A stretch of DNA of 59,500 nt, from positions 1 through 59,500 of the forward strand of contig NZ_RJTU01000029.1 of NCBI RefSeq assembly GCF_003730015.1, in the 5' to 3' direction. The DNA is from Epilithonimonas hominis (lineage in GTDB: Bacteria; Bacteroidota; Bacteroidia; Flavobacteriales; Weeksellaceae). The notes beneath the pieces were generated by a model, which worked only from the letters and a program-made list of their open reading frames with translations, ran no database searches and had not been told where the DNA came from. Position numbers and translations under genes: made by a program. Below, piece after piece: positions 36,036 through 45,347 of this stretch; position 1 is the stretch's first letter, and each line of letters starts with the position of its first letter.

Positions 36036-37966
36036 TTATTCTTTTATTAGCTTAACTGATTGATTATTGTATTTCAAAACATAAGTTCCTTTGACTAAGG
36101 TAGAAATATTGATTTCTGAATCTGGATTCGCAATTCCGTTTTTAATCAGTTTTCCATCGATTGAGAAAATTTCATAATCTGTTGATTTTTGCAAACCAGA
36201 AATTTTGATGAAAGATTTGGCTGGATTAGGATAGACAATTATATTTTTTTGATTAATATCATTAACAGCCAGATTATTATCTTTCGTCACAGTAGAACCT
36301 TTGGTAATGATCTGTTTTTCGTAATTGAAGGTTACATTTGTAACATCGAAATTGACATCTTGTGTGAAATATTGATTGTTGGAAGTATGATCCAAAACAA
36401 AATAGGCGGTTTGACTTCCAGATCCTGAAACTTTGATCGGTAAAGGCAATTCGAAAAAGCTAACTGAAGATGAGCTTCTGGTCTGCCCAACTCGGAAAGT
36501 CAGTTTTTTGGATGTTGGATCCTGTGTCCATCTTATCTGATATATTGGATATCCTTCCCCATAAATCCAATCATTAAAAATTCTGTAAAGTTTCGACCTG
36601 TGTAAGATGATAAAAAATCCCTAAAATCATTCGTTTTGACGTAATTATAAGCAAAGGCGGCATTATTCTGGTAAGCTTTCAGCATTGCATAGAACTGCTC
36701 GTCTCCCAAAATCCATTTGATCATTCTCAAAACATAACCTCCCTTGGTATAAGTGAGTCTGCCATCAAAAATCCGATTTGAAGTCAATTGATTATCAGGA
36801 ACATAAACGCTCCCTCCAGCAAAACTCGTAATATTATCCATCTCGCTTTGCAGATAAGTCTGAAACTGTGCTGGTGACATCAACAATTTTTCGTAAACCA
36901 CATATTCGCCCATTGTAGCAAAACCTTCATTCAGCCAGATATCGTTCCATGTTCCACAGGTCAGCTTGTCTCCAAACCATTGATGAGCCAATTCGTGCGC
37001 AATCAAATCCAATCCATAATAACCCATAGAAGTCATTGTTGCGTGTTCCATTCCGCCACCCCAGTTGAACTGCATATGTCCATATTTCTCATTTCTATAA
37101 GGATATAACCCAAAATGATCTTCGAAAGTCTGCATACTGATTGCAGTCCAATCCAACTTGGACTGTGTATCTGCAGTTGCCCAAGACGGATAAACGTAGT
37201 TAAGGAAAGGAAATGAGCTGTTGGTAGTTGTAATTGTAGAATTTAACTTAGTATAATTGGAAATTCCTAATGCGAAAAGATAAGCTGGTATTGGATAATT
37301 GGTTTGCCAATAGGTTAATTTTTTGCCATTTCCTAAAATTGTTTCTGACATCAGTTTTCCATTGGAACCAACTGTGTACTGAGCAGGAGTGGAAATTTTG
37401 ATGTCTAATTTTTCAATTTTATCATTCATACTTTGTTTTGTAGGCCACCATTGTTTTGCCCCAAATGGCTCTGATAAAGTAGCTAAAATTGGATCTCCGG
37501 CGGGTGTAGCTGTAGCAACAAAAGCTTGTTCAGCAGTTGATGGAATTCCGCTGTAAGTGATAGATAAGGAATCCGTTGTCTGGGCAGATAATGTTGAAGG
37601 AAAATTGATTCTGATTTCATCAGAACTCAATTGCTGAAAAGTCAAATCCTGAGCGTGGTATTTTACATTGGAAACCGTTAAATTATTCTTTAAATCAAAA
37701 TAAATATCAGGAGAATTCTGCAGCATTTTGAAATGTGATGTCACAGTACCTGCAATACATTGTTGTGTTGGATCTAAATCTAATTCTAATCTGACGTATT
37801 GCAAATCATAATTCAAAGTATTTGGATTGACATTGACATCCAAAATAGATTTTAGGTTTTTCTTTTTCTCAGATTCTATAATCCCTTTTCTATCAGCATT
37901 TAATGACTGACCAAAAATGATATTAACCGAAAATAAAACGATAAATAACGAGTAAAACTTTTTCAT
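36036..37966 (-). pseudogene. T9SS-secreted M1 aminopeptidase with a one-base frameshift
   Basis: From the ATG at 37966: signal peptide MKKFYSLFIVLFSVNIIFGQ, M1 N-terminal domain, GGMEHATM, HELAHQWFGD zinc motif and LNEGFATMGE. Near 36577 the minus strand has five T in GAATTTTTAATGATTGG where six restore the family text EFFNDWIYGEGYPIYQIRW. The frame then runs on, through a beta-sandwich, to a type IX secretion sorting domain (IIVYPNPAKSFIKISGL, then YEIFSIDGKLI and GTYVLKY). Without the base, about 165 residues including the sorting signal are lost. Restored length is about 643 residues. A homopolymer sequencing error cannot be excluded. Confidence 0.85.
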
Positions 37967-37999
37967 AGGATTGATGATTTTCAAATCAAAGCTACAAAA

Positions 38000-38027
38000 A
38001 AAACTCATCCCAGCGAGATGAGTTTTT
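38000..38027 (-). terminator. Terminator after the PBP4 gene
   Basis: AAAACTCATC / GATGAGTTTT stem with A and T runs, between the PBP4 stop and the next start. Confidence 0.85.
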
Positions 38028-38047
38028 AATTTATAAAACATTGATTA

Positions 38048-39511
38048 TTACAAATCTAAAGTTGGATCCAGCAACTGTTCCATTCTGTCTTTCACTTGTG
38101 CAACAGAACCCGAGAATCTATTAATCAATAAAGAAAAAGCAAGGGTTTTGTTATTTCTTGTTTTGATGTAACCTGCCAGACATTTCACACCATTCAAAGT
38201 TCCGGTTTTTGCAAAAATCTGTCCGTTGGAATTCAGCATAAACATATGCTTCAGTGTTCCAGACTGTCCTGCAATTGGCAAAGACTCGAAATATTCTTTA
38301 TAATAAGGCGATTTCATCATTTTTGCTAAGAACTTAACTTGAGAGAGTGGCGTAACGGTATGCGATTTAGAAAGCCCGCTTCCATCCATATAATTTAAAC
38401 CATTCATATCGAAGTTTATGGATTTTAGATGATCTGTTACAACTTGCCGCCCGGATTCAGTAGTTTGGTCGCCTAAGCTTTGGAAACCATTAGATTTCAA
38501 TAATGCTTCTGCATACCCGTTATCACTTCTTTGGTTGGTATAATTGACGATTTCTGCTAAAGTCGGGGATTTGTAAGTCGTTAAAATTTCTCTTGGCTCC
38601 GGCTCTATATCTACAATTTTCGGAGTTACTTTTCCAGTAACTGCAATTTTATTTTTAATCAAACTTTCTCTCAATTTATTAGCCAAAAAAGCAGGAGGTT
38701 CAGCTACTTTTGTTGTCATCCCGTTTCCCTCAAACTTATCTGCGTACACCAGTTTGTCAGCATAGGGAGAAATATAAAAAAATTTCTTTTGCTGATTAAA
38801 TGGATTATTAGATTGATTGATAATCAGCTTTTCGTTTCTCGGGTCAATATCTTTAGTAGTTCCTACCGGTAGAAAATAATTTTTCTGTTCCAGCCATACT
38901 ATATTTTTAGGAAGTTCTTGCTTTTTATTTTCTTTAAAAATCGCAGTTTGGATGATAATATCTCCTGTAATTTTTCTAATTCCTTTTTCTCTAATAGCAT
39001 CAAGATATTGATTAACAATCTGCGTATAACTCGCTGCTCCACCTCTATTTCCACCCAGTGAAGGGTCGCCACTTCCGACGATATAAAGATTTCCTGTCAA
39101 AACACCTTCAGCATCAATACTGCCAGAATATTCTAATAGTGTGTTCCATCTGTACTGCGTTCCTAATAAAGAAAACGCCGTCTCGGTCGTTAATAATTTG
39201 GTTGTAGAAGCCGGAATCAGCGGAGCTGTTTCGTTGTAAGCTGTTACAATTTTTTCTGTTGTTGGGTCATAAACCACAAATCCCCAATTCGCATTTCTCA
39301 GAACAGGGTCTGTAAACATCTTATTGATATTGAACTCAATCTGCTCTTTCGGAGACAACAGCGCCTTTTCTGCTGTGATATCCTTTACAAGATTCTGCTG
39401 ATCAGCAACTTGTGGATATGTAGAAACTGCGACGCTCCCTTGCGAAAACACAAATGAAGAAAAACCAATTGCGATGATTGAAAAATAATTTCTGATTTTA
39501 TTCATTCTCAA
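38048..39511 (-). CDS. D-alanyl-D-alanine carboxypeptidase/endopeptidase (PBP4, S13 family)
   Basis: A 487-residue penicillin-binding protein that trims or cuts peptidoglycan cross-links in the periplasm. Signal peptide to about residue 23 (FVFSQ). Active-site motifs are S102-T-T-K105 in PASTTKLL, SDN in NQRSDNGYAEALL and KTG in FAKTGTLNG near residue 445. A large insertion between the first two motifs (about residues 130-320) is the S13-specific domain. Monocistronic. Confidence 0.94.
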   Translation of the reverse strand: MRMNKIRNYFSIIAIGFSSFVFSQGSVAVSTYPQVADQQNLVKDITAEKALLSPKEQIEFNINKMFTDPVLRNANWGFVVYDPTTEKIVTAYNETAPLIPASTTKLLTTETAFSLLGTQYRWNTLLEYSGSIDAEGVLTGNLYIVGSGDPSLGGNRGGAASYTQIVNQYLDAIREKGIRKITGDIIIQTAIFKENKKQELPKNIVWLEQKNYFLPVGTTKDIDPRNEKLIINQSNNPFNQQKKFFYISPYADKLVYADKFEGNGMTTKVAEPPAFLANKLRESLIKNKIAVTGKVTPKIVDIEPEPREILTTYKSPTLAEIVNYTNQRSDNGYAEALLKSNGFQSLGDQTTESGRQVVTDHLKSINFDMNGLNYMDGSGLSKSHTVTPLSQVKFLAKMMKSPYYKEYFESLPIAGQSGTLKHMFMLNSNGQIFAKTGTLNGVKCLAGYIKTRNNKTLAFSLLINRFSGSVAQVKDRMEQLLDPTLDL

Positions 39512-39656
39512 AACAATTACAATTTTTATTGAATTTATATTAATTAAGGTTTAAGATTATCTAATCTTATAATCATAACTGAGTAAAGTTAGAGAATATA
39601 GCGGTGTAACCTTCGTAAAGCCCTAATAAAAAAACTAGAAATTTTGTTAAAAACAG

Positions 39657-42104
39657 TTAAAAATCGACAAATACATCCTTTTTTACAGATTTATAAGCTG
39701 CGATTTCGTCAAATTCATCAAAAGATTTAAGAAGCAGTTCTTTATAGATTCTGTAGTTTTTGTTTTTTGGAAATTTGAGAAGAATCTGATATTGATATAG
39801 GTTATTAAGCCTTGCTATAGGGGATTTTTCCGGACCAAGAATACATTCTTCCGGGATATATTTTCTAAGAATCGAACCCAAAAACTGAGAAGCTCTGTTA
39901 ATTTTATCTTCTTTCCTATGTTTCAGTTCAATCATTATTAATTTCACAAACGGTGGATAGAGAAACTTTTTCCTTTCATCAAGAAAGTAATTATAAATCT
40001 CTTTAACATTCTGATTTTTAATTAATTCAAAAACTGAATGCGACGGATTATAGGTCTGAATCAGAATCTTACCATTCCCAGAAGTTCTTCCTGCTCGTCC
40101 TGCAACTTGTGTAATCAATTGATAAGCTCTTTCTTGCGCACGAAAATCCTGAACGTGAACCAAAGAATCTGCTTTCGGAATCGCGACTAATTCTATATTA
40201 TCGAAATCTAAACCTTTGGAAATCATCTGTGTTCCGACCAAAATATCGGTTTCTCCGCTTTCCAGTTTTTCATAGAGTTTTTCGTAAGCAAATTTCTTTC
40301 GCATCGAGTCCACATCCATTCTGTCAACCTCGGAATCGGAGAATATTTTCTGAGTTTCTTCCTCGATTTGCTCAACGCCAACGCCTTTTGTATTCAGATT
40401 GTCGCTATTACAACTTGGACAAATTGTAGGTTTTCCGGAACGATGCCCACAATAATGACATTTGAGCTCGTTGGAAGCTTTGTGATAAGTCATCACCACA
40501 TCACAATTACTACAATAAGTGACGTGTCCACAAGTTTCACATTCGATGACATTGGCATAACCACGGCGGTTATGAAGAATAATGGTTTGTTTTTTATGTT
40601 CTAATTGAAGGTTGATTTCGTCAATCATTTTCTGACTGAAATTCCCGACGATTTTCTTTTGATTTTGTGCTTCTCTGATGTCAATAATTTCAAATTTCGG
40701 CAAATCCACTTTCCCAAACCTTTCGTTAAGAACCACATAACGCAACCTATCTTTCATAGCCAAATCGTAGCTTTCCAAAGAAGGCGTTGCTGAACCTAGA
40801 ATCAATTTGGCTTTATAAAACTCTGCCAACATCATTGCAGAATCTTTCGCATTGAAAAAGAAGTGCTGGTCTCTTGGTCTGTAAGCCGAATCGTGTTCTT
40901 CATCAACAATAATCAATCCTAGATTTTCATAAGGTAGAAACAAAGAATTCCGAGTTCCAATCAGAATTTGGAGTTCATTTTTTTTGATTTTTCGCCAAAC
41001 TTCTACCCTTTCAAAATCCGTTAGTTTATTATGATAAAAGCCGAGTTTCTTTCCGTATTTTTTTTCGAGACGGATTGTAATTTGTTTCGTTAAAGCAATC
41101 TCAGGCAAAAGCAAAAGCACATTTTGTCCAGCATTAACACAATCTTCAATTTTCTCAAGATAAATGTGCGTTTTTCCCGATGAAGTAACACCGTGAAGCA
41201 ACACATTTTTGTTTTCTTCAAAAGCTTGATTGATTTCTGAAATCGATTTTTTCTGATTTTCTGTCAGTTCTTCAATTTCTTCAATTTCGCCTTCGTAAGA
41301 ATCGATTCTGTGTTTTTCCAGATAATATTCTGTAACCCAACCTTTTTCAATCAAAGATTTCAGTTGTAGATTGACGAAATTACCTTCATCAAAAACCAAA
41401 GATTTCCGGATTGGATTTTCAGGATTATCAATTTGTTTGGAAAGGATATTTAAGAAAAGTTCTTTCTGTTTTTTAGCTTTATCGAGTTTCAAAAGAATCA
41501 TCGCCAAATTCTCTGAAACCAAAGCTTCATTATTGACTTTCAAGTAAGCGATTTCTTTGGCTTTGTATTTTTCAGTGATTTTTTCATCAACTGAAATATA
41601 TCGTTCATCAATCAGCGCATTGATGGTTTTGATGATTTCTTTTTTTGGAATGAAAGCTTCAATCTCTTGCAAATTCAGCATTTGTCGAACTTCCAAAGCT
41701 TGAAGAAGATAAGTTTCGTTCGCATCCAGATTTTGCCAGTCAATAGTTCTTTCAGACAATAATCTGACATAAGTTTCGCTTTCTAATTTGAGAGAAGACG
41801 GAAACGCCAAACGGTAAATTTCGCCTAGATTACAGAGATAATAAGAACTCAACCAATTCCAAAAATCCAATTGTTGTTTTGGAACAATCGGTTGATTGTC
41901 TAATAGATTGATGATTTCTTTCGGAACAAAAGTTTCTTCAAAATCGTTGAATAATTCTGCAACAATTCCCGTGTAGATTTTCTTTCCACGAAACGGAACC
42001 AAAACGCGCATTCCGACCTCAATTTTATCCAAAAAATCTGCTGGAACTTTGTAAGTGAAAGTTCCTTTGAGATTGAGCGGAAGAATGATTTGAGCGAATT
42101 GCAA
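39657..42104 (-). CDS. priA: Primosomal replication restart helicase PriA
   Basis: An 815-residue restart helicase that reloads the replicative helicase at stalled forks. It begins FAQIILPLNLKGTFTYKVP (3'-DNA binding domain) and has Walker A HGVTSSGKTH, DEEH in IVDEEHDSAYRP, GSATPSLES, the paired zinc sites CETCGHVTYCSNC and CHYCGHRSGKPTICPSC, and GTQMISKGLDFDN. The preferred start is the TTG at 42104 (MQFAQII). An ATG at 42134 adds ten residues, but seven of them come from the CGCAAAG repeat at 42119-42195, so the repeat either overlaps or supplied the start. Confidence 0.95.
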   Translation of the reverse strand: MQFAQIILPLNLKGTFTYKVPADFLDKIEVGMRVLVPFRGKKIYTGIVAELFNDFEETFVPKEIINLLDNQPIVPKQQLDFWNWLSSYYLCNLGEIYRLAFPSSLKLESETYVRLLSERTIDWQNLDANETYLLQALEVRQMLNLQEIEAFIPKKEIIKTINALIDERYISVDEKITEKYKAKEIAYLKVNNEALVSENLAMILLKLDKAKKQKELFLNILSKQIDNPENPIRKSLVFDEGNFVNLQLKSLIEKGWVTEYYLEKHRIDSYEGEIEEIEELTENQKKSISEINQAFEENKNVLLHGVTSSGKTHIYLEKIEDCVNAGQNVLLLLPEIALTKQITIRLEKKYGKKLGFYHNKLTDFERVEVWRKIKKNELQILIGTRNSLFLPYENLGLIIVDEEHDSAYRPRDQHFFFNAKDSAMMLAEFYKAKLILGSATPSLESYDLAMKDRLRYVVLNERFGKVDLPKFEIIDIREAQNQKKIVGNFSQKMIDEINLQLEHKKQTIILHNRRGYANVIECETCGHVTYCSNCDVVMTYHKASNELKCHYCGHRSGKPTICPSCNSDNLNTKGVGVEQIEEETQKIFSDSEVDRMDVDSMRKKFAYEKLYEKLESGETDILVGTQMISKGLDFDNIELVAIPKADSLVHVQDFRAQERAYQLITQVAGRAGRTSGNGKILIQTYNPSHSVFELIKNQNVKEIYNYFLDERKKFLYPPFVKLIMIELKHRKEDKINRASQFLGSILRKYIPEECILGPEKSPIARLNNLYQYQILLKFPKNKNYRIYKELLLKSFDEFDEIAAYKSVKKDVFVDF

Positions 42105-42118
42105 ACTATGATATTTTT

Positions 42119-42195
42119 TTAACGCAAAGCGCAAAGTTTTTTATTAATTATTAAGGATATTTTTAAGAGTCGCAAAGACGTAAATTTACCAAAGA
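42119..42195. repeat. Dispersed CGCAAAG repeat, copy 4
   Basis: AACGCAAAGCGCAAAG, a T/A spacer with ATTATTAAGGATATTTTTAAG and AGTCGCAAAGACG. It abuts the 5' end of priA. Confidence 0.7.
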
Positions 42196-42210
42196 AGAGG
42201 TAAATATTTT

Positions 42211-42489
42211 TTACTTATCGCCATAATGACCTTTGGCGGAAATGATTTCTACGGTAACAATATTTTCTTCGACACTATAAATCAAACGGTTTTTGCTATC
42301 GATTCTTCTTGACCAAACATTACCATTTTTATGCTTTAAACGTTCAGGTTTTCCTGTTCCAGAATATGGATTAATACGAAGTTCATCTATAAATATGTTA
42401 ATTTTCTTCAAAGCCGATTTATTACCTGATTTTCTGTAAAACAGGATGTCTTTTTCTGCTTCATCCGAAAGTTTTATTTGAAAAATCAT
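42211..42489 (-). CDS. Txe/YoeB-type endoribonuclease toxin
   Basis: A 92-residue toxin with the YoeB pattern: FQIKLSDEAEKDILFYRKSG, FIDELRINPYSGTGKPERLK, WSRRIDSKNRLIYSVEE and ISAKGHYGDK. The Glu, Arg and C-terminal His-Tyr that cut mRNA in the ribosomal A site are all present. Its start overlaps the antitoxin stop by four bases. Confidence 0.92.
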   Translation of the reverse strand: MIFQIKLSDEAEKDILFYRKSGNKSALKKINIFIDELRINPYSGTGKPERLKHKNGNVWSRRIDSKNRLIYSVEENIVTVEIISAKGHYGDK

Positions 42490-42740
42490 AAACCTAATAA
42501 TTCTTTCTGCGCTTCTTTTGAAAGTATTTTCGATTTTGATTTTCCTGTTTTCAAGTCCGCAATTCTCCTTTCTAATTCTGCAACGTTTTCCGGAATATCA
42601 TAATAAGGGTCATTGCTTGGACTTAGACTTTCAGGTTTTTCTTCCTTAAAAACAAATTGCGCATCCAAAGCTTTCAGCACTTTTTTTAGTAATGACGCTT
42701 CTTTCTTATTTCTTGGATGTATGATAATTGATGCTTCCAT
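42486..42740 (-). CDS. Antitoxin partner of the YoeB-like toxin
   Basis: An 84-residue protein, upstream of and overlapping the toxin gene. Residues 1-35 look like a short DNA-binding or dimerising segment (IIIHPRNKKEASLLKKVLKAL) and the rest is an acidic, flexible helix (PENVAELERRIADLKTG) typical of a toxin-wrapping tail. The family resembles DUF2683-type antitoxins. Confidence 0.8.
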   Translation of the reverse strand: MEASIIIHPRNKKEASLLKKVLKALDAQFVFKEEKPESLSPSNDPYYDIPENVAELERRIADLKTGKSKSKILSKEAQKELLGL

Positions 42741-42824
42741 CGTTTTGTATTATTAAATCTTTACGAATTTACGATTTTTAATTTTTTAAAATATCATTTA
42801 TCAATCATCATTCATTATTGATGA

Positions 42825-43520
42825 TTAAACCGTATAACTCTGAAACGCTTCTTCCAGACTTGCAAATTTTCCTTTGAATTCTGAAATCGGAGAATCTTGT
42901 AATATTTTCCCTTGATGAATTAAAATTACTCTGGAACAAAGCGCTTCTACTTCTTGCATAATGTGTGTAGACAAAATCACGGTTTTTGCTTTCCCAATTT
43001 CTTTGATAACGTTTCGGATTTCTACGATTTGATTGGGGTCGAGTCCATTGGTTGGTTCATCTAGAATCAATAAATCCGGTTCGTGGAGAATGGCTTGCGC
43101 TAATCCAACTCTTTGCTTATAACCTTTGGAAAGCTGACCGATTTTCTTCGATTTTTCTGGTGTAATCCCAACTAAATCTATCACCTGTTCTACTCTTTCT
43201 TTTTTGATGTGATGAAGATTCGCAACGAATTGCAGATATTCTTTGACAAACATCTCATTGTAAAGTGGATTATTCTCCGGAAGGAAACCGATTTTCTTTT
43301 TAGATTCGATTTCGTTGTCTGAAATGTTTTTTTCGTCCAAAAGAATTTCGCCTTCATCTATTTTCAGAACGCCTGTGATGGATTTCATTAACGTGGATTT
43401 TCCTGCGCCATTGGGTCCAAGTAATCCGATAATCTCGTTGTTGGCAATCGTTATGTTGATATCATTGAGCGCAATTTGCTCTCCGAATTTTTTGGTAAGT
43501 CCTGAAATTTTTAAAGACAT
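42825..43520 (-). CDS. ABC transporter ATPase, GldA-like
   Basis: A 231-residue ATPase with Walker A GLLGPNGAGKST, signature LSKGYKQRVGLA, Walker B LLILDEPTNGLDP and switch STHIMQEVEAL. It is of the NatA/GldA class and lacks the extra C-terminal domain of typical GldA (about 300 residues). The ATPase may energise an exporter or the gliding ABC complex GldAFG; no permease gene is next to it, so the partner must be elsewhere. Confidence 0.88.
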   Translation of the reverse strand: MSLKISGLTKKFGEQIALNDINITIANNEIIGLLGPNGAGKSTLMKSITGVLKIDEGEILLDEKNISDNEIESKKKIGFLPENNPLYNEMFVKEYLQFVANLHHIKKERVEQVIDLVGITPEKSKKIGQLSKGYKQRVGLAQAILHEPDLLILDEPTNGLDPNQIVEIRNVIKEIGKAKTVILSTHIMQEVEALCSRVILIHQGKILQDSPISEFKGKFASLEEAFQSYTV

Positions 43521-43569
43521 TCTTATTCTTTTATTGTTACAAAAATATGAAAATTGATTGGTTTTATTT

Positions 43570-43648
43570 TACGCAAAGAGCGCAAAGATTTTTATACATT
43601 ATTGAAAATATTTTTAAGAGTCGCAATGGCGCTTCGCTCAGCAAAGAA
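43570..43648. repeat. Dispersed CGCAAAG repeat, copy 5
   Basis: ACGCAAAGAGCGCAAAGATTT, ATTATTGAAAATATTTTTAAG, AGTCGCAATGGCGCTTCGC and TCAGCAAAG. It is the fullest copy and lies just in front of the start-less sigma factor. Confidence 0.72.
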
Positions 43649-43737
43649 AAGCAGAATTTGTAGAAAGTATGTTTGTGTCTCTGTAGTCTAAATTTCTCCG
43701 GAATGACAAATAATGTGGATATGTAAAATGTTGATTT

Positions 43738-44145
43738 GATGATCTTTTTCAGGAGATTATTTATCAGGTTTGGAAGTCGTTTTCAAGTTTTGAAGGAAAG
43801 TCGGAATTCTCGACTTGGCTTTACAGAATTGCGCTGAACACAGCGATTATTTTCCTGAAATCCGAGAAGCGACGGAGTTTTATACAGAATGATGATGTGT
43901 CGCTCTACAAAATAAAAGAAGATGATTATAATCTGGAAGACGAGCAAAATCTGAAACTGATGTACGAATGTATCCAAAAACTCAACCCGATTGACAAAGC
44001 ATTGATTTTCTATTATCTGGAAGATTTTTCCGGAAAAGAAATGGCAGAACAAATGGGCATCTCGGAAGCCAATGCAAGAGTGAAACTGAATCGTGCGAAG
44101 GATAAGTTAAAAGAATTAATCAATAAAAGAGCTTCGAGAGATTGA
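43738..44145 (+). pseudogene. ECF sigma factor lacking its 5' end
   Basis: The frame reads DDLFQEIIYQVWKSFSSFEG, STWLYRIALNTAI (region 2) and LEDFSGKEMAEQMGISEANA (region 4 helix-turn-helix), ending at 44145. An in-frame TGA lies two codons before DDLF, and no ATG precedes region 2; about 25-30 N-terminal residues are missing and replaced by repeat-type sequence. An internal ATG-type start at 43897 would lose region 2 and could not direct transcription. It probably worked with the membrane protein encoded at 44242. Confidence 0.75.
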
Positions 44146-44158
44146 GTGTGATAAAGTC

Positions 44159-44237
44159 TTCGACTCCGCTCAGACTGACAACTAAAAGTTATCAATTATC
44201 AACCATCAATTTTCAACTATCAACTATCAACTATCAA
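44159..44237. repeat. TTCGACTCCGCTCAG word and ATCAACTATCAA-like tandem run
   Basis: TTCGACTCCGCTCAGACTGACA is followed by degenerate tandem copies of ATCAACTATCAA up to the next start codon. Similar ATCAACTATCAA text appears at 20758-20770. It is a low-complexity intergenic repeat of unknown role. Confidence 0.5.
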
Positions 44238-44241
44238 AGAT

Positions 44242-44838
44242 ATGGAACTAGACAATCTTAAATCCCTCTGGCAAAAGGAAGATATTTCCGATACGCCGGA
44301 GATCTCGCCGGAAAAACAAAGACAGATTCACCACCCTTTGCAAAGAATTCGGAAGAACATGCGCTATGAGTTCTGGTCGACAATCATGTTGCTTCCTGTG
44401 ATTTTGGTTTTGATCTGGTTTTTCCCGATACCTTTCCGTTTCAGGGTCTACATAGAAGTTTTGGTAGCTTCAATGGCGCTTGTGACTGCATTTTTCTTCA
44501 GTAAGTTTTTTAAATTATATAAAGAAATCAGCAATCCAACCTTGGGGACTTATGATTCGTTGAAAGATTTGTTTCATCAATTTGAATTAAATAAGCAATA
44601 TTACCTATCTTTCTATCTCAGTTTTGTTCCGTTTTTGGTTTGCGAAATGATTATCATTACAGAATCTATTCCTTATAACCACAAATATACAGAAGGACTG
44701 TTAGCTGTCAAATTCATCATTTCTATCTTGTTAGGTTTGTTTTTTCTATATTTTGCAGGAAACTGGTGGTTCAAACATTTCTATGGAAAATATATAGACC
44801 GGATTAAAAAACTGGTTGATGAAATGAAACAAAATTAA
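44242..44838 (+). CDS. Four-helix membrane protein next to the sigma factor
   Basis: A 198-residue protein. The first 40 residues are polar with LKSLWQKEDIS, a start seen in proteins downstream of ECF sigma factors in Bacteroidota. Helices lie near 47-66, 69-88, 122-142 and 155-175. The C-terminus is basic. It may be an anti-sigma factor for the adjacent broken sigma gene, or a small membrane protein of unknown role; the family has no assigned function. Confidence 0.7.
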   Translation: MELDNLKSLWQKEDISDTPEISPEKQRQIHHPLQRIRKNMRYEFWSTIMLLPVILVLIWFFPIPFRFRVYIEVLVASMALVTAFFFSKFFKLYKEISNPTLGTYDSLKDLFHQFELNKQYYLSFYLSFVPFLVCEMIIITESIPYNHKYTEGLLAVKFIISILLGLFFLYFAGNWWFKHFYGKYIDRIKKLVDEMKQN

Positions 44839-44853
44839 CTTAATCCATATCTC

Positions 44854-44893
44854 AAAAAGCCTTATGAAGTCTATAAACTTTACACGGCTTTTT
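44854..44893 (+). terminator. Intrinsic terminator
   Basis: AAAAAGCC / GGCTTTTT stem with inner pairing in the loop, after the membrane protein gene. Confidence 0.8.
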
Positions 44894-44918
44894 AATTTTC
44901 ATAAGCTGAAAATTTTTG

Positions 44919-44926
44919 TAAATTTG
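44919..44926 (+). promoter_or_regulatory. -7 box of the ruvX-def operon
   Basis: TAAATTTG matches TAnnTTTG eight bases before the ruvX start, suggesting a very short leader. Confidence 0.5.
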
Positions 44927-44933
44927 CACACTT

Positions 44934-45347
44934 ATGGGACAAATCCTAGCAATAGACTACGGAAAAGTAAGAACGGGAATCGCCGTGACTGACGATATGC
45001 AAATCATTGCAAGCGGACTGACAACAGTAGAAACGCCAAAGCTTATAGATTTTCTGAAAAAATATTTTTCAGAAAACAGCGTAGACGAAGTGGTTATAGG
45101 ACTTCCCACAGATTTGAAAGGAAATATGTCCGATATCGAGACTGAAATTCAGAAATTTATTTTAGTTTTTGAAAAGGAGTTTCCCGAGAAGAAAATCAAT
45201 CGTCTGGATGAACGCTTTACTTCCAAAATGGCTTCTTTTTTCATTAGCCAAAGTGGAAAAAACAAAAAACAAAGACAGGAAAAAGGATTGATTGACAAAG
45301 TAAGTGCGACCATATTATTGCAAAATTTTTTAGACCAGAAAAGATGA
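44934..45347 (+). CDS. ruvX: Pre-16S rRNA processing / Holliday junction resolvase-like protein (YqgF)
   Basis: A 137-residue RNase H-fold protein: ILAIDYGKVRTGIAVTD (3-19) with the first catalytic Asp, VVIGLPTDLKGNMSD (about 57-71) and RLDERFTSKMA (about 95-105). Family members process the 5' end of 16S rRNA and may resolve branched DNA. Its last four bases overlap the start of def, so the two are translated together. Confidence 0.94.
   Translation: MGQILAIDYGKVRTGIAVTDDMQIIASGLTTVETPKLIDFLKKYFSENSVDEVVIGLPTDLKGNMSDIETEIQKFILVFEKEFPEKKINRLDERFTSKMASFFISQSGKNKKQRQEKGLIDKVSATILLQNFLDQKR

Noticed and set aside
36036-36449. Separate T9SS-tail protein
   Set aside because: It has no proper start and continues the M1 peptidase after a one-base frameshift; it is part of that gene.
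44180-44237. CRISPR array
   Set aside because: The ATCAACTATCAA units are short, degenerate, without spacers of constant length and without cas genes.
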